64,000 nt of DNA from Rufibacter psychrotolerans (lineage in GTDB: Bacteria > Bacteroidota > Bacteroidia > Cytophagales > Hymenobacteraceae): contig NZ_JAFFJV010000023.1 of NCBI RefSeq assembly GCF_016924645.1, positions 49,027 to 113,026 on the forward strand, read 5' to 3'. The first letter of the stretch is position 1; each line of letters opens with the position of its first letter. Below, piece after piece: positions 45,607 through 55,207 of this stretch. The translations under genes and the position numbers were made by a program. The notes below the pieces were generated by a model. That model did not search any database. It saw nothing but the letters and a program-made list of their open reading frames with translations, and was not told the DNA's origin.

Positions 45607-45658
45607 GAGAAAGCGTTTAGGGCCGGTTTTTTGGGAAACAGGCCCCAAACACTTTCTC
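45607..45658. terminator. Palindrome-family terminator of the GH26 gene
   Basis: GAGAAAGCGTTTAGGGCC with GGCCCCAAACACTTTCTC, 18-base arms with a few mismatches, 41 bp after the stop of the minus-strand mannanase gene. Confidence 0.7.
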
Positions 45659-45698
45659 TGACTATTTCCTTTTTGCGGGGCAGCTCTCCTCGGCTGGG

Positions 45699-46838
45699 TT
45701 AAAAGATACCCAGGAACCGCTTGCGGCGGTAAATGTTTTTCAGGTCTTTTTCAAACAGAGTGTACGGGTCCTGGTAGAATTTCAGGAAGTTGGGCACGCT
45801 TACCTGGCCCGGGAACGGGGCGTAGTAGTGGGTGAGGCTGCGGGTATCGTTTCGCCAGACCAGCACGTAGGCCAGGCGCAGGGGGTGCTTTTTGAGGGTG
45901 GCCAGCAGGGTGTTGGTCCACCAGGTAGTGTCTGGGATAGACTCCAGGCCGGTTTCAGTGAAGGCGGCCAGTTTGTTGGCTTTCTGGGCGTAATCAGACA
46001 CAATCTTGAGCTTCTGCGCGGCCACGTCCACGGCGTAACGGTCGCGGCCCATGTCGCCGTAGTTGTCCATGCCCACCATGTCTACCCATTCATCGCCGGG
46101 GTAACGCTCCAGAAACTCGGCTTCGGTGCTGAACTTGTTGTCCGGCGAAAACGCGTAGAGAAAGTTGTGCACCCCCAGGCTGTCTCTCAGGTACGAGACG
46201 GTAAAGCGCCAGAGCGCAATGAACTCGTCGCGGCTGGCGTGCGGCTTGCCCCACCAGAACCATTCGCCGTCAAACTCATGGAACGGCCGGAAAATCACCG
46301 GGGCCAGGGTACCGTCGGCGCCCCGCACGCTGTGCGCCCACTGGCCAATGCCGCGCAGGATTTCTTTGTACTGCCCGTGGGCCTCGCCACCCGGAATGAT
46401 GTACCGCACCGCCGGCAACGACAGGGAGTCTACCCAGTAAAAGCCACCCTTGGCCACCGGATTAGAGAAGTGCCAGGCCATAGTGGTCACCCCGCCGCGG
46501 TTGTAGGTATCCACCACGTTCTGCCGCACCGCCTCCTTTGCTTGCTGGATGGCCTGTGGAGAGCGTCCCGAAAACCCGCTGAAGTCTACCCCAATCACCG
46601 CCGGATGCGAGCCCGTCACCGACTTCACGTCGGACCGGTCTTTGTCGCCGGACCACCCGTGGCCGTATTCGGTGGCGTGCTGGTGCCCGAAGAGCGTGTG
46701 CTTCCTGGAAAAATTCTTCAGGTTCTGGTACAGGGCCTTGGTCTGGGGAGTGGCATGGCGGTCAATAGGTCTGCTGCCGGCGCAGCCCACCAGAAAGAGG
46801 GCCCCCATCAGCAGAAAAACAGAGAGTCTGGTCATCAT
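45699..46838 (-). CDS. GH26 beta-mannanase, lipoprotein
   Basis: 379 residues. Lipobox LFLVGC with Cys19. GH26 motifs: FGHQHATEYGHGW, acid/base Glu188 in RPFHEFDGEWFWWG, and nucleophile Glu295 in FTETGLES; the HE and WFWWG pattern is typical. It cleaves beta-1,4-mannan and, as a lipoprotein, is probably outer-membrane anchored. It is not joined to SusC/D-type genes here. The start is the first of two ATGs (46838). Confidence 0.95.
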   Translation of the reverse strand: MMTRLSVFLLMGALFLVGCAGSRPIDRHATPQTKALYQNLKNFSRKHTLFGHQHATEYGHGWSGDKDRSDVKSVTGSHPAVIGVDFSGFSGRSPQAIQQAKEAVRQNVVDTYNRGGVTTMAWHFSNPVAKGGFYWVDSLSLPAVRYIIPGGEAHGQYKEILRGIGQWAHSVRGADGTLAPVIFRPFHEFDGEWFWWGKPHASRDEFIALWRFTVSYLRDSLGVHNFLYAFSPDNKFSTEAEFLERYPGDEWVDMVGMDNYGDMGRDRYAVDVAAQKLKIVSDYAQKANKLAAFTETGLESIPDTTWWTNTLLATLKKHPLRLAYVLVWRNDTRSLTHYYAPFPGQVSVPNFLKFYQDPYTLFEKDLKNIYRRKRFLGIF

Positions 46839-46866
46839 CGGCTTGGAAAGATAAAAAGCAAGATAC

Positions 46867-46905
46867 CGTTTAGGGCCTGTTTTTCAAAAAACACGCCCTA
46901 AACCC
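46867..46905. repeat. Dispersed intergenic palindrome, copy 13
   Basis: CGTTTAGGGCCTGTTTTTC then AAAAAACACGCCCTAAACCCG, one of the cleanest copies. It lies upstream of the GH26 gene; the 361-bp gap to 47199 holds no other feature. Confidence 0.65.
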
Positions 46906-47199
46906 GCCCTGGCCAGCTAGGGGAACCGGCCGGTGAGAAAAGCAATCAACCTAAATTCGTTCTGAACGGGTTGTCCTCTTCCGCTGGAGGCGGTTTCCTG
47001 CAGAAGCACCAGATTGCTATTTGGCAGAAAACCGGCCGCTACAGGCGCCTGGTAAACATAAGTTTGTAGCTTTGATGAAAATTCTCATAAATACCCGCTT
47101 TCCGGCTGAAATAATTTAAAAGCTTTTCTATATTGCTTTCACAGACGGCAACAATGTCATTTTGGCTTTTAAGGGATTTACCAAAGAGACATCGGTTCC

Positions 47200-47649
47200 A
47201 TGCACATTGACCTACAAGTAAAACTCGTGTACCAGGACGACTACCTGAAAGTAGAGGTGGACGAGAACGTGAAGTTTATTTACCTGGAATGGTTCAGCCC
47301 TCCGGCAACGCCCCAGTTCAGGGAGGCTTTCCAGGCGGCCGCCCGCCTTGCCCTGGACCTGAAGATTGAGTACTGGCTCAGTGACGCCCGCGTGATTCCG
47401 TACCTGGATTTTGCCGAACAGAACTGGGTGCTCAGGGAAATGACGCCGCTCCTGATGGCCTCGCCGCTCAGGAAGTACGCCCGGCTCTCCACCAAGGAAA
47501 GCATTGGCCTGCTGGATTTCCACCGCATTTACAGCGCCCTGTCCAGCAGCCCAGACCTGGAAGCCAGAACCCAGTTTGAGGCCTTCACCGACAAGGACTC
47601 GGCCCTGGAGTGGCTGTTCGCCGACTACAAGGAAGAACAGGCCCCCTGA
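47200..47649 (+). CDS. Hypothetical protein, SpoIIAA/STAS-like
   Basis: 149 residues, no signal peptide. The pattern of a strand-rich start (IDLQVKLVYQDDYLKVEV), then a helix with ALDLKIEYWLSDARVIPYLD, resembles small SpoIIAA/STAS-like proteins in this group. Function unknown. It lies 85 bp before cysQ and could be co-transcribed. Confidence 0.65.
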   Translation: MHIDLQVKLVYQDDYLKVEVDENVKFIYLEWFSPPATPQFREAFQAAARLALDLKIEYWLSDARVIPYLDFAEQNWVLREMTPLLMASPLRKYARLSTKESIGLLDFHRIYSALSSSPDLEARTQFEAFTDKDSALEWLFADYKEEQAP

Positions 47650-47734
47650 AGTCTGGTCCACCGCCCCACCTAACGGGAGGCCAGACTCCGCTTTCTGACC
47701 AGTTGAAGTGCTTCGCCCTGAACACCTGAACACC

Positions 47735-48526
47735 ATGCTGCCGCCACCCTCTTCCCTGCCAGCCCTGCTGGAAACAGCCAAAGCCGCCGCCCTGGAGGCC
47801 GGAAGCGCCATTCTGGAGATTTATGAAAGCCAGGAGTTTGGGGTTGTCTCCAAAGCAGACCAGTCGCCGCTCACCCGCGCCGACCAGGCAGCTCACGCTG
47901 TGATAGCCCGGCACCTGGCCACCACCGGCTTGCCCCTGCTCTCAGAAGAAGGCGCCCAGATCCCCTACCCCGAGCGCGCCTCCTGGGCCTGGTACTGGCT
48001 GGTAGACCCGCTGGACGGCACCAAGGAGTTCATCAAGAAGAACGGCGAGTTCACGGTAAACCTGGCCCTTATGCACCAGTGCCAACCCGTGGCCGGGGTG
48101 ATTTACGCGCCCTGCCTGGGCAGCCTGTACTGGGGCTCCCGCCAGACCGGGGTCTACAAGGAACTGGCAGGCACCGTAACCCCACTGCAGGCTTTACCCG
48201 CCAAACGCCACCTGCCAACGTTGCGGCAGCAGACCGGCGTCAGGATTATCGCCTCGCGGACGCACCTCACCCCGGAGACCGAGGCCTTCATCGGGCAATT
48301 CCCGGAGGCGCAGCGTACCTCCATGGGCAGCTCCTTGAAGTTCATGCTCCTGGCCGAGCAAAAAGCCAGCCTTTACCCCCGGTTTGCGCCCACCATGGAA
48401 TGGGACACCGCCGCGGCCCACGCCCTGCTCAACGCCCTGAACCAGGGCATCTACCACCCCCACCTTGCCGCCGAACTCACCTACAACAAACCAGACCTCC
48501 TCAACCCCTCGTTTATCGCCCTGTAG
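47735..48526 (+). CDS. cysQ: 3'(2'),5'-bisphosphate nucleotidase CysQ
   Basis: 263 residues from the ATG at 47735. Inositol-monophosphatase superfamily with the metal motifs LLSEEGAQIPYPER, WLVDPLDGTKEFIKKNGEFT and WDTAAAHALLNA. It removes a phosphate from PAP/PAPS in sulfate assimilation and needs Mg2+. Cytosolic. The family's C-terminal helix region is intact. The following palindrome probably ends transcription. Confidence 0.95.
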   Translation: MLPPPSSLPALLETAKAAALEAGSAILEIYESQEFGVVSKADQSPLTRADQAAHAVIARHLATTGLPLLSEEGAQIPYPERASWAWYWLVDPLDGTKEFIKKNGEFTVNLALMHQCQPVAGVIYAPCLGSLYWGSRQTGVYKELAGTVTPLQALPAKRHLPTLRQQTGVRIIASRTHLTPETEAFIGQFPEAQRTSMGSSLKFMLLAEQKASLYPRFAPTMEWDTAAAHALLNALNQGIYHPHLAAELTYNKPDLLNPSFIAL

Positions 48527-48542
48527 GCCTGGATACCAGCCG

Positions 48543-48583
48543 TCTGTTTTAGGACTCTTTCCGGAAAAACAGCCCTAAAACAG
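48543..48583. terminator. Palindrome-family terminator of cysQ
   Basis: TCTGTTTTAGGACTCTTTCC then GGAAAAACAGCCCTAAAACAG, 17 bp after the cysQ stop. Confidence 0.65.
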
Positions 48584-48803
48584 GGGTGAAACGCCGGATG
48601 GCACCATCGCAAAACCTTAGGCAGTACGCTACCAATAAAAGCGCCATCCGGTGCGGGTTCATTGGCGATGGGACAACCGTAAAAGCCCCATTTATAAGGG
48701 AGATCAAGGATAGAATTGTCCTAAAATAAATTCCTGTGATAGTTCTGCTCCTTTTAAAACTATTCCTAAGTTTAGAGGAGAATTTACGCCACGCCCGCAG
48801 ACC

Positions 48804-51800
48804 ATGCCCGCCCCAAAAACAGCCCCCCACCGGCTCCGCACCCTTTCCTGCTTTGCGCTTGTGCTCTTCCTGGCCTTCGTTGGTTGCCGGGGCAAATGCG
48901 ACGAACTCCGGCTGGAAGAGAAGAATTTCAAGTCAGAGATCTCGCAGGAACAGAACCTGGTCTTCACCTTTGACAAAGACCTGGTCACTGATTCTCTGCT
49001 CAACCAATGGGACACCATTCCGTACCTGCGGTTCACGCCTCGCGTAGAGGGAAAGTTCAAATGGACGGCCCCCAACGAGCTGGTGTTCTCGCCGGCCCAG
49101 GCCTTCGCGCCCAGCACCAGTTACCAGGCCGAACTCACCCCTGATTTGCTGCGGCACAGCGCCACCCCTTACAAGATTCCGGCCGGGCAGGACTTTAAAT
49201 TCCATACGCCCTACCTGAAGCTGAACTCCGCCAAAGCCTACTGGACCCAGAACGAGAACAACCCCACCCAACTGGTGGCCAACGTGCAGTTCGCCTTTAA
49301 TTACCCGGTGCCGTTTGCCGTGCTGCGCGACAAGCTGAAAGTGTACCAGGGCACCACCGAACTTCCCATAGAGCTGGGCAACGGCACCCGCGACCAGGTA
49401 GCCATTAGGGTGAAAGGGCTGGACCTGGCCAATCCTAACCCGATGCCCGTGCGGGTGCACCTGGCCAAAGGCCTCTCCACTCCCGGCAGCACGTACCAAA
49501 CCCCAGAAGCTACCCAGCAAACCGTACTGCTGCCCGGCCGCGGCAAGATGCAGGTGCTGGAAGTGGTCACCGCCCAGGCCGAAGGACAGGACAAGATCTA
49601 CGTGCTCACCTCACAACCCGTGGTCAACCCCGACGTGAACGCCCTGGTGACGCTTACTCCCCGGCGGGAGTATACGGTGGAGCGGCTGGAGAACGGCCTG
49701 GTGCTGAGCGGCGACTTCGCCTCGGGGCAGAGCTACCGGCTGGCCGTTTCCGGCGAGTTGAGCGGTGTGGAAGGCGAACCGCTGGGCAAGGCTTTTGAAT
49801 ATCCGGTCTCGTTTAGTTCGGGCAAGCCTACGGTGGCCTTCGTGCACCAGAAAAGCATTTACCTGAGCAGCCAGGGCGCCCGCAACCTGGCGCTGGACCT
49901 TACCAAAGTGCCCCGCGTGAAGGTGAGCATCAGCAAGGTGTTTGAGAACAACATCCTGCGCTACCTGCAGGAAGGCCAGACCTATGACGGGTACTACGAC
50001 GAGCAGACGGAAGAATACTATGAGAACGCGTACTACGCGGTGAACGAGACCAACGGCAAGACCATCTTTGAGCGCGAGTACGAGGCCGCCAGCCTGCCCC
50101 GGCAAGGCAAGCACCACCTGCTCCACCTCAACCTGCCCGACCTGGACTTTGACAGCAACTTCAAGGGCCTGTACGTGATCACCGTCTCCAGCACCGAGAA
50201 CAACTGGCTCAAAGACTCCAAGATCATCTCGGTCTCTGACATCGGGTTGATCGCCAAGCAGGGCAAAGACGAGGTGCTGGTGTTCGCCAATTCCATCAGA
50301 ACAGCCCAGACCCTGCCCGGGGTAGAAGTCAGGTTCATCAGCACCAACAACCAGGTGGTGCACAAAACCACTACCAACCAGGACGGCGTGGCCCGGTTCC
50401 CCAACATGGACAAAACCGCCGCCGGCTTCAAGATGGGGCTCATCACCGCCCGCCAGGGCGATGACTTCAACTACCTGCCCTACGCCCAGACCCAGGTGAA
50501 CACCTCCCGCTTTGACGTGGGTGGCAAGCGCCTGGACCAGCTCCCCTACGACGCGTTCCTGTACGGCGACCGCGACCTCTACCGCCCCGGCGACACCGTG
50601 CACGTGAACACCCTGGTGCGCACCCCTGCCTGGAAAACCGTGGCTGGCCTGCCCATCAAACTAAAGCTGCTGCTGCCCAACGGCAAAGAATACCGCAGCC
50701 AGAAAGGCACGCTCAACCAGGAGGGTGCGTATGAAACGGCCTTTGTGCTCAGCCCCTCGGTTGTGACCGGCACGTACACCCTGGAAGCCTACTCGGGCAA
50801 TGACGTACTCCTGAACGCACGCAAGATTGGCGTGGAGGAGTTCATGCCCGACCGCCTCAAAGTCACCGCCGTACTCAACAAGACCGATTTTGTGCCGGGC
50901 CAGCACGTGCAGGTAAACCTCACCGCGCAGAACCTCTTTGGCCCTCCCGCCGCCGGGCGAACCTATGAGGTGCAGCTGAGCCTTAAGAAAAAGCCCTTTG
51001 AAGCCAAACAGTACCCCGACTTCCACTTTGAGCTGAACCAGTCCGGCGACGCCCTGCTGCAGAACAGCGTACGCCAGGGCCAGACCGATGCCCAGGGCAA
51101 GGGACAGGAAACTTTCGCCCTGGACGAGCTGCGCGATGTGGGCCAGCTGGAAGGCTCCCTCTTCACCACCGTCTTCGACGAGACCGGCCGCCCCGTGAAC
51201 CGCCTGAACCGGTTTACCGTAAACACCCAGCCTATTTTTTACGGGCTCAAGAAGTTTGACCCTTACGTGAGCACCCGCCAGCCCCTGCGCGTGCCCCTGC
51301 TGGCCCTGGATGCGCGGGGCCGCCCCGCGCCGGCCCAGGTACAGGTACAGGTGGTGCGCTACACCTATGAGACCGTGGTGGAGCGGTACAGCCAGAACTA
51401 CAACTACAAATCGCAGCGCCGCTCCAGCGTGCTCCTGAACACCGTGCTGCAAACCGACCAAACCGGACGGGTAGACGTGCAGTTCCTGCCCTCCTCCTCG
51501 GGCGAGTACGAGCTGCGCGTCATGCGGCCCGGGGCCCACCACTACGTGGCCCGGGAGTTCTACGCCTACGGCTGGGGCGATACCCAGAGCACGTCCTTTG
51601 AGGTGAACACTGAGGGCGAAGTAGACATTGCCCTGGACAAGGAAAGCTACGAGGTGGGCGAAACTGCCCGCGTCTTGTTCAAGTCGCCGTTTGCGGGCAA
51701 GATCCTGGTGACGGTGGAGCAGAACAAGGTCCTGAGCTACCATTACCTGAAAACCGATAAAAAAGCGGCCTCGCTCCAGCTGCCCATCCTGGACGAGCAC

Positions 51801-54242
51801 CTGCCCACGGCCTACATCTCGGCGGTGGCCTTGCGGGAGGTAAAGGACAGCCAGTTGCCGCTCACCATTGCGCGGGGCTTTAAGCCGGTGCACGTCACCC
51901 GGAAAGACACCTGGCTGGAGGTGGCTATCACGGCCCCGGAAAGCTCCAGGTCTAACCGTACGCAGCCCATCAGGATCAAAACCGCGCCCAACGCCGAGGT
52001 GACCCTGGCGGTGGTGGACGAGGGCATTCTGCAGCTCAAAGATTACCAGACCCCCGACCCGCACGGCTTCTTCTACCAGAAACGGGCCCTGGAGGTGCAG
52101 GCCTTTGACCTGTACCCGTTTCTGTTCCCAGAACTGACCGGCACCCGCTCCAGCACCGGCGGCGACGGTTATGACCTGGAAAAACGCATCAACCCCTTAA
52201 CCTCCAAACGGGTGAAGCTGGTCGCGCTCTGGAGCGGCCGTCTCAAGACCAACGGCAGCGGCGAAGCCCTGGTGCAGGTAAAGCTACCGGAGTTCTCGGG
52301 GGCGGTGCGCATCATGGCGGTGGCCTACAAAGCCAATGCCTTCGGCTCCGCCGAGAAGCGCATGCGCGTGGCCGACCCCATGGTCATCAGCGCGGCCCTG
52401 CCCCGGTTCCTGAGTCCCAAAGACACGGTATACGTGCCCGTGACTCTTAGCAACACCACCGCCAAAAACGCGCCGTTCAGCAGTTCTATCTCGGTGACGG
52501 GGCCGCTGCGGGTGGTAGGGTCGGCTATGGTTTCGGCTACGGCGGGAGCCAACAGTGAACGGCAGGTTCAGTACAAACTGGTGGCCACGCCGGCCATTGG
52601 GCAAGCTACGGTGAAGGTGGCCGTGAAAGCCCTGGGCGAGCAGTTCACCAATACCACCCAGCTCACCGTTCGGCCGGCGGCCCCGCTGGCGCAGACCACC
52701 CAATCGGGTACGCTGAAGAACGCCGCTACCGTGCAGCTACCCGCTGCCCAAGATTACCTGCCTACCTCGGTCAGTTCCCGGCTGGTGGTGAGCACTTCGC
52801 CCCTGGTGCAGTTCACCGATGATATTTCGTTCCTGCTCCAATATCCGCATGGTTGCCTGGAACAGACCACTTCCACGGCGTTTCCGCTGCTGTACTACGC
52901 TGACCTGGCGCGGGCCCTGCACCAGGAGCAGAAAGGCCGCACCTTTAACCCGGCGTACCTGGTGCAGGAGGCCATTACCAAAATAGAGGGCATGCAGCAG
53001 TACGACGGCGGCTTTACCTACTGGCCCGGCGCTACCCACACCGACTGGTGGAGCAGCGCCTACGCCACCCACTTCCTGCTGGAGGCCCGCAAGGCCGGCT
53101 ACCCCGTGAGCCGGGAAGTACTGGACAGAGCCCTCTCCTACCTGCAGCGCATGGTAAAAGGCAAGGCCACCGAGGTGTACCGCTTCTATGACGCCGCCCG
53201 CCGGGTGCAAAGCAAGTACGTTGCCGCCCATGAAAGCGCCTACTCGCTGTACGTGCTCAGCGTGGCGGACCAGCCCGATTGGTCCACCATGAACTACTAC
53301 AAAGCCAAGCCCGACCTGCTGTCCCTGGATTCCCGTTACCTGCTGGCCAGCACCTACGCCCTCAACGGCGGCCTGGAAAGCTTCCGGCAGTTGCTACCCC
53401 GTTCCTTTGCCGGGGAAACCTCGGTGCGGGCGCTGGACGGCTCCTTCTACTCGCCCTTGCGCGACAGGGCTATCTCGCTGAACAGCCTGGTGGAGGCCAA
53501 CCCAGACCATCCGCAGGTGGCCACGCTGGCCCGGCACCTCTCGCAGGAACTGCGGTCTGCGCGCTGGTACAATACCCAGGAACGCGCGTTCGCCCTGCTG
53601 GCCCTGGGCAAACTGGCCAGCCGCAGCGGCGGCAATCTGTCGGCGCAGGTGCTGCAGGGAGGAAAGGTGGTGGGGGCCTTCACCGGCAAGGACCTGCGGC
53701 TCACCCACCAGCTGAAAAACGCCCCGGTCACGCTGCGGAGCAAGGGCCAGGGCACGCTGTACTATTTCTGGGAGACCGAAGGCATTAGCCAAAGCGGCCA
53801 CTACCGGCAGGAAGACCATCTACTGCAGGTCAGGAAGAAGTTCTTTGACCGCAACGGTAAGGAAATCACCCACCATACCGTGCGGCAGAACGACCTGGTG
53901 GTGGTGCGGCTGGCGCTGCAGTCGCTGGACGGGCGCACCATCCCCAACGTGGCCATCACCGACCTGCTGCCCGCCGGCTTTGAGGTGGAGAACCCGCGCC
54001 TGATGACTTCGCGCGAGTTCGGCTGGCTCCAGGCCATGGCCCCGGCCACTCCAGACCACCTGGATATGCGCGATGACCGCATCAACCTGTATGCCACCGC
54101 CCGCCCCAAGCCCCAGTACTTCTTCTACCAGGTGCGGGCCGTGTCTAAGGGCGATTTCCAGATGGGCCCCGTGGGCGCCGATGCCATGTACAACGCCGAG
54201 TACCACTCCTATCACGGCGCGGGGGTCATGAAGGTGCGGTAA
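48804..54242 (+). CDS. Bacterial alpha-2-macroglobulin, lipoprotein, with thioester
   Basis: 1812 residues. The signal peptide ends in a lipobox near Cys28 (LFLAFVGC). A series of MG-type Ig domains leads to the bait region and the thioester domain: HGCLEQTTS with Cys1351 to Gln1354, followed by alpha-toroid helices (YDGGFTYWPGATHTDWWSSA). Bacterial A2M is thought to trap proteases in the periplasm by covalent thioester attachment. The gene lies upstream of a PBP1C gene, as yfhM and pbpC do in other bacteria. Length and the CLEQ box fit the thioester-bearing type. Confidence 0.95.
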   Translation: MPAPKTAPHRLRTLSCFALVLFLAFVGCRGKCDELRLEEKNFKSEISQEQNLVFTFDKDLVTDSLLNQWDTIPYLRFTPRVEGKFKWTAPNELVFSPAQAFAPSTSYQAELTPDLLRHSATPYKIPAGQDFKFHTPYLKLNSAKAYWTQNENNPTQLVANVQFAFNYPVPFAVLRDKLKVYQGTTELPIELGNGTRDQVAIRVKGLDLANPNPMPVRVHLAKGLSTPGSTYQTPEATQQTVLLPGRGKMQVLEVVTAQAEGQDKIYVLTSQPVVNPDVNALVTLTPRREYTVERLENGLVLSGDFASGQSYRLAVSGELSGVEGEPLGKAFEYPVSFSSGKPTVAFVHQKSIYLSSQGARNLALDLTKVPRVKVSISKVFENNILRYLQEGQTYDGYYDEQTEEYYENAYYAVNETNGKTIFEREYEAASLPRQGKHHLLHLNLPDLDFDSNFKGLYVITVSSTENNWLKDSKIISVSDIGLIAKQGKDEVLVFANSIRTAQTLPGVEVRFISTNNQVVHKTTTNQDGVARFPNMDKTAAGFKMGLITARQGDDFNYLPYAQTQVNTSRFDVGGKRLDQLPYDAFLYGDRDLYRPGDTVHVNTLVRTPAWKTVAGLPIKLKLLLPNGKEYRSQKGTLNQEGAYETAFVLSPSVVTGTYTLEAYSGNDVLLNARKIGVEEFMPDRLKVTAVLNKTDFVPGQHVQVNLTAQNLFGPPAAGRTYEVQLSLKKKPFEAKQYPDFHFELNQSGDALLQNSVRQGQTDAQGKGQETFALDELRDVGQLEGSLFTTVFDETGRPVNRLNRFTVNTQPIFYGLKKFDPYVSTRQPLRVPLLALDARGRPAPAQVQVQVVRYTYETVVERYSQNYNYKSQRRSSVLLNTVLQTDQTGRVDVQFLPSSSGEYELRVMRPGAHHYVAREFYAYGWGDTQSTSFEVNTEGEVDIALDKESYEVGETARVLFKSPFAGKILVTVEQNKVLSYHYLKTDKKAASLQLPILDEHLPTAYISAVALREVKDSQLPLTIARGFKPVHVTRKDTWLEVAITAPESSRSNRTQPIRIKTAPNAEVTLAVVDEGILQLKDYQTPDPHGFFYQKRALEVQAFDLYPFLFPELTGTRSSTGGDGYDLEKRINPLTSKRVKLVALWSGRLKTNGSGEALVQVKLPEFSGAVRIMAVAYKANAFGSAEKRMRVADPMVISAALPRFLSPKDTVYVPVTLSNTTAKNAPFSSSISVTGPLRVVGSAMVSATAGANSERQVQYKLVATPAIGQATVKVAVKALGEQFTNTTQLTVRPAAPLAQTTQSGTLKNAATVQLPAAQDYLPTSVSSRLVVSTSPLVQFTDDISFLLQYPHGCLEQTTSTAFPLLYYADLARALHQEQKGRTFNPAYLVQEAITKIEGMQQYDGGFTYWPGATHTDWWSSAYATHFLLEARKAGYPVSREVLDRALSYLQRMVKGKATEVYRFYDAARRVQSKYVAAHESAYSLYVLSVADQPDWSTMNYYKAKPDLLSLDSRYLLASTYALNGGLESFRQLLPRSFAGETSVRALDGSFYSPLRDRAISLNSLVEANPDHPQVATLARHLSQELRSARWYNTQERAFALLALGKLASRSGGNLSAQVLQGGKVVGAFTGKDLRLTHQLKNAPVTLRSKGQGTLYYFWETEGISQSGHYRQEDHLLQVRKKFFDRNGKEITHHTVRQNDLVVVRLALQSLDGRTIPNVAITDLLPAGFEVENPRLMTSREFGWLQAMAPATPDHLDMRDDRINLYATARPKPQYFFYQVRAVSKGDFQMGPVGADAMYNAEYHSYHGAGVMKVR

Positions 54243-54253
54243 CCGCCAGGCCA

Positions 54254-54292
54254 GCGTTTAAGGGCTGTTTTGACGAAAACAGCCTCTAAACA
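54254..54292. terminator. Palindrome-family terminator after alpha-2-macroglobulin
   Basis: CGTTTAAGGGCTGTTTTGAC then GAAAACAGCCTCTAAACAG, 12 bp after the stop. Confidence 0.65.
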
Positions 54293-54431
54293 GCGTTAGG
54301 AAAAGGAGCAGGCAGGAAGATTGGGGGCTGAGACCTGAGAACCCGGACAATTGGAAGCCATTTGGCTCGCCCTCTTGATTCTCTTCTCTTGACTCCTATT
54401 CTCTTCGCTCCTTCTCTTGGCTCTTTCTCTT

Positions 54432-54585
54432 GTCATCCTGGAAGGTGCCGCAAGTTGAATGTGGAAAGCTTCTTCTACTATATGGGGCTCCTCCTCTTGT
54501 CATCCTGAAAGGATCTTGGTTACCAACGGTAATGGCGCTTGTCCAAAGTCTGTCTAGTTCGCCCACAAGATCCTTCCAGGATGAC
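54432..54585. repeat. Inverted GTCATCCTG repeat element
   Basis: GTCATCCTGAAAGGATCTTG at 54499-54518 pairs with CAAGATCCTTCCAGGATGAC at 54566-54585 with a single mismatch. A partial third copy lies at 54432-54445. It would form a long stem-loop. It resembles a repeat type that I believe recurs in related genomes, but I cannot test that. Confidence 0.6.
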
Positions 54586-54599
54586 AGATGGGGGTTGCG

Positions 54600-55018
54600 G
54601 ATAATAGGTGGTGGGGATTGAGAATGATAAGTGCAGACTAATGATGGCAGTTGTGGGTTGCGGATGTAAGATGGAGGTGGTGAATGCCAGGGGAAAACTG
54701 TGGATGTCAGGTGGGTATGGTGCATGATGAGAGAAGGCTGTTGATGGCAGGTGAGGATTGCGAATGGAAGATGGAGATGGCGGCTATCAGGTGGGGATTA
54801 CGGTTGGCAGGAGAAGACTGCGAGCGACCGGTGAGGTGTGTGGATGCTCAGAGAAGGCAGTACGTGACAGATAGAAATTGTGTATGCCAAGAGAAGACGG
54901 TGGAAGCTAAGAGAAGACGGTGGATGAAAAGAGAGGATTGTGGATGGCAGATGGTAACTATGGTGACAAGAAGAAATTGTAGAGGACAGATGAGATCTCA
55001 GATAACAAAGAAGGTTCT
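54600..55018. repeat. Degenerate purine-rich tandem repeats
   Basis: Roughly 22-24-base units of the type GTGGATGNNAGGTGAGGATT and AGAGAAGACGGTGGAAGC repeat with much decay. No convincing gene on either strand. It fills the gap between the A2M and PBP1C genes. Confidence 0.5.
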
Positions 55019-55046
55019 GAACGCATGATGCTTGCAAATGATTGTA

Positions 55047-55082
55047 GTTTTTGACCTGTTTTCCGGAAATTGCCCTTAAAAC
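55047..55082. repeat. Dispersed intergenic palindrome, copy 14
   Basis: GTTTTTGACCTGTTTTCC then GGAAATTGCCCTTAAAAC. Confidence 0.5.
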
Positions 55083-55170
55083 ACATATAGGCTACGGTTC
55101 TAACTTCTTGGCCTCGTTTACCAAAGCCTGAAGAATCCGCCTTAAAACACATATAGGCTACGGTTCTAAC
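55074..55170. repeat. 31-bp direct repeat, two exact copies 66 bp apart
   Basis: Bases 55074-55104 and 55140-55170 are identical (begin CCTTAAAACACATATAGG). The second copy ends 38 bp upstream of the PBP1C start, so it may lie in the promoter or leader. Confidence 0.7.
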
Positions 55171-55207
55171 CTAAACTGAAACCCACGTAACCTTTACCCC
55201 AGCCCCC

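Larger units (their letters stand above)
44975..45698. other. Intergenic region with decayed repeats (0.7 kb)
   Basis: No supported gene. About 45190-45300 and 45335-45440 are diverged copies of one another (both have AAAG-CA/TA-CCTGGCC-like and CTTGTTGGTGATAA). A second pair of about 60 bp (AACGGAGA...GCGTGAA) follows at 45458-45500 and 45512-45553. Two dispersed-palindrome copies flank the region. Confidence 0.5.

Noticed and set aside
45374..45661. 95-codon plus-strand frame
   Set aside because: Covers decayed repeats and the palindrome terminator; repeat-driven.
54684..55028. 114-codon plus-strand frame
   Set aside because: Entirely made of degenerate purine-rich tandem repeats.
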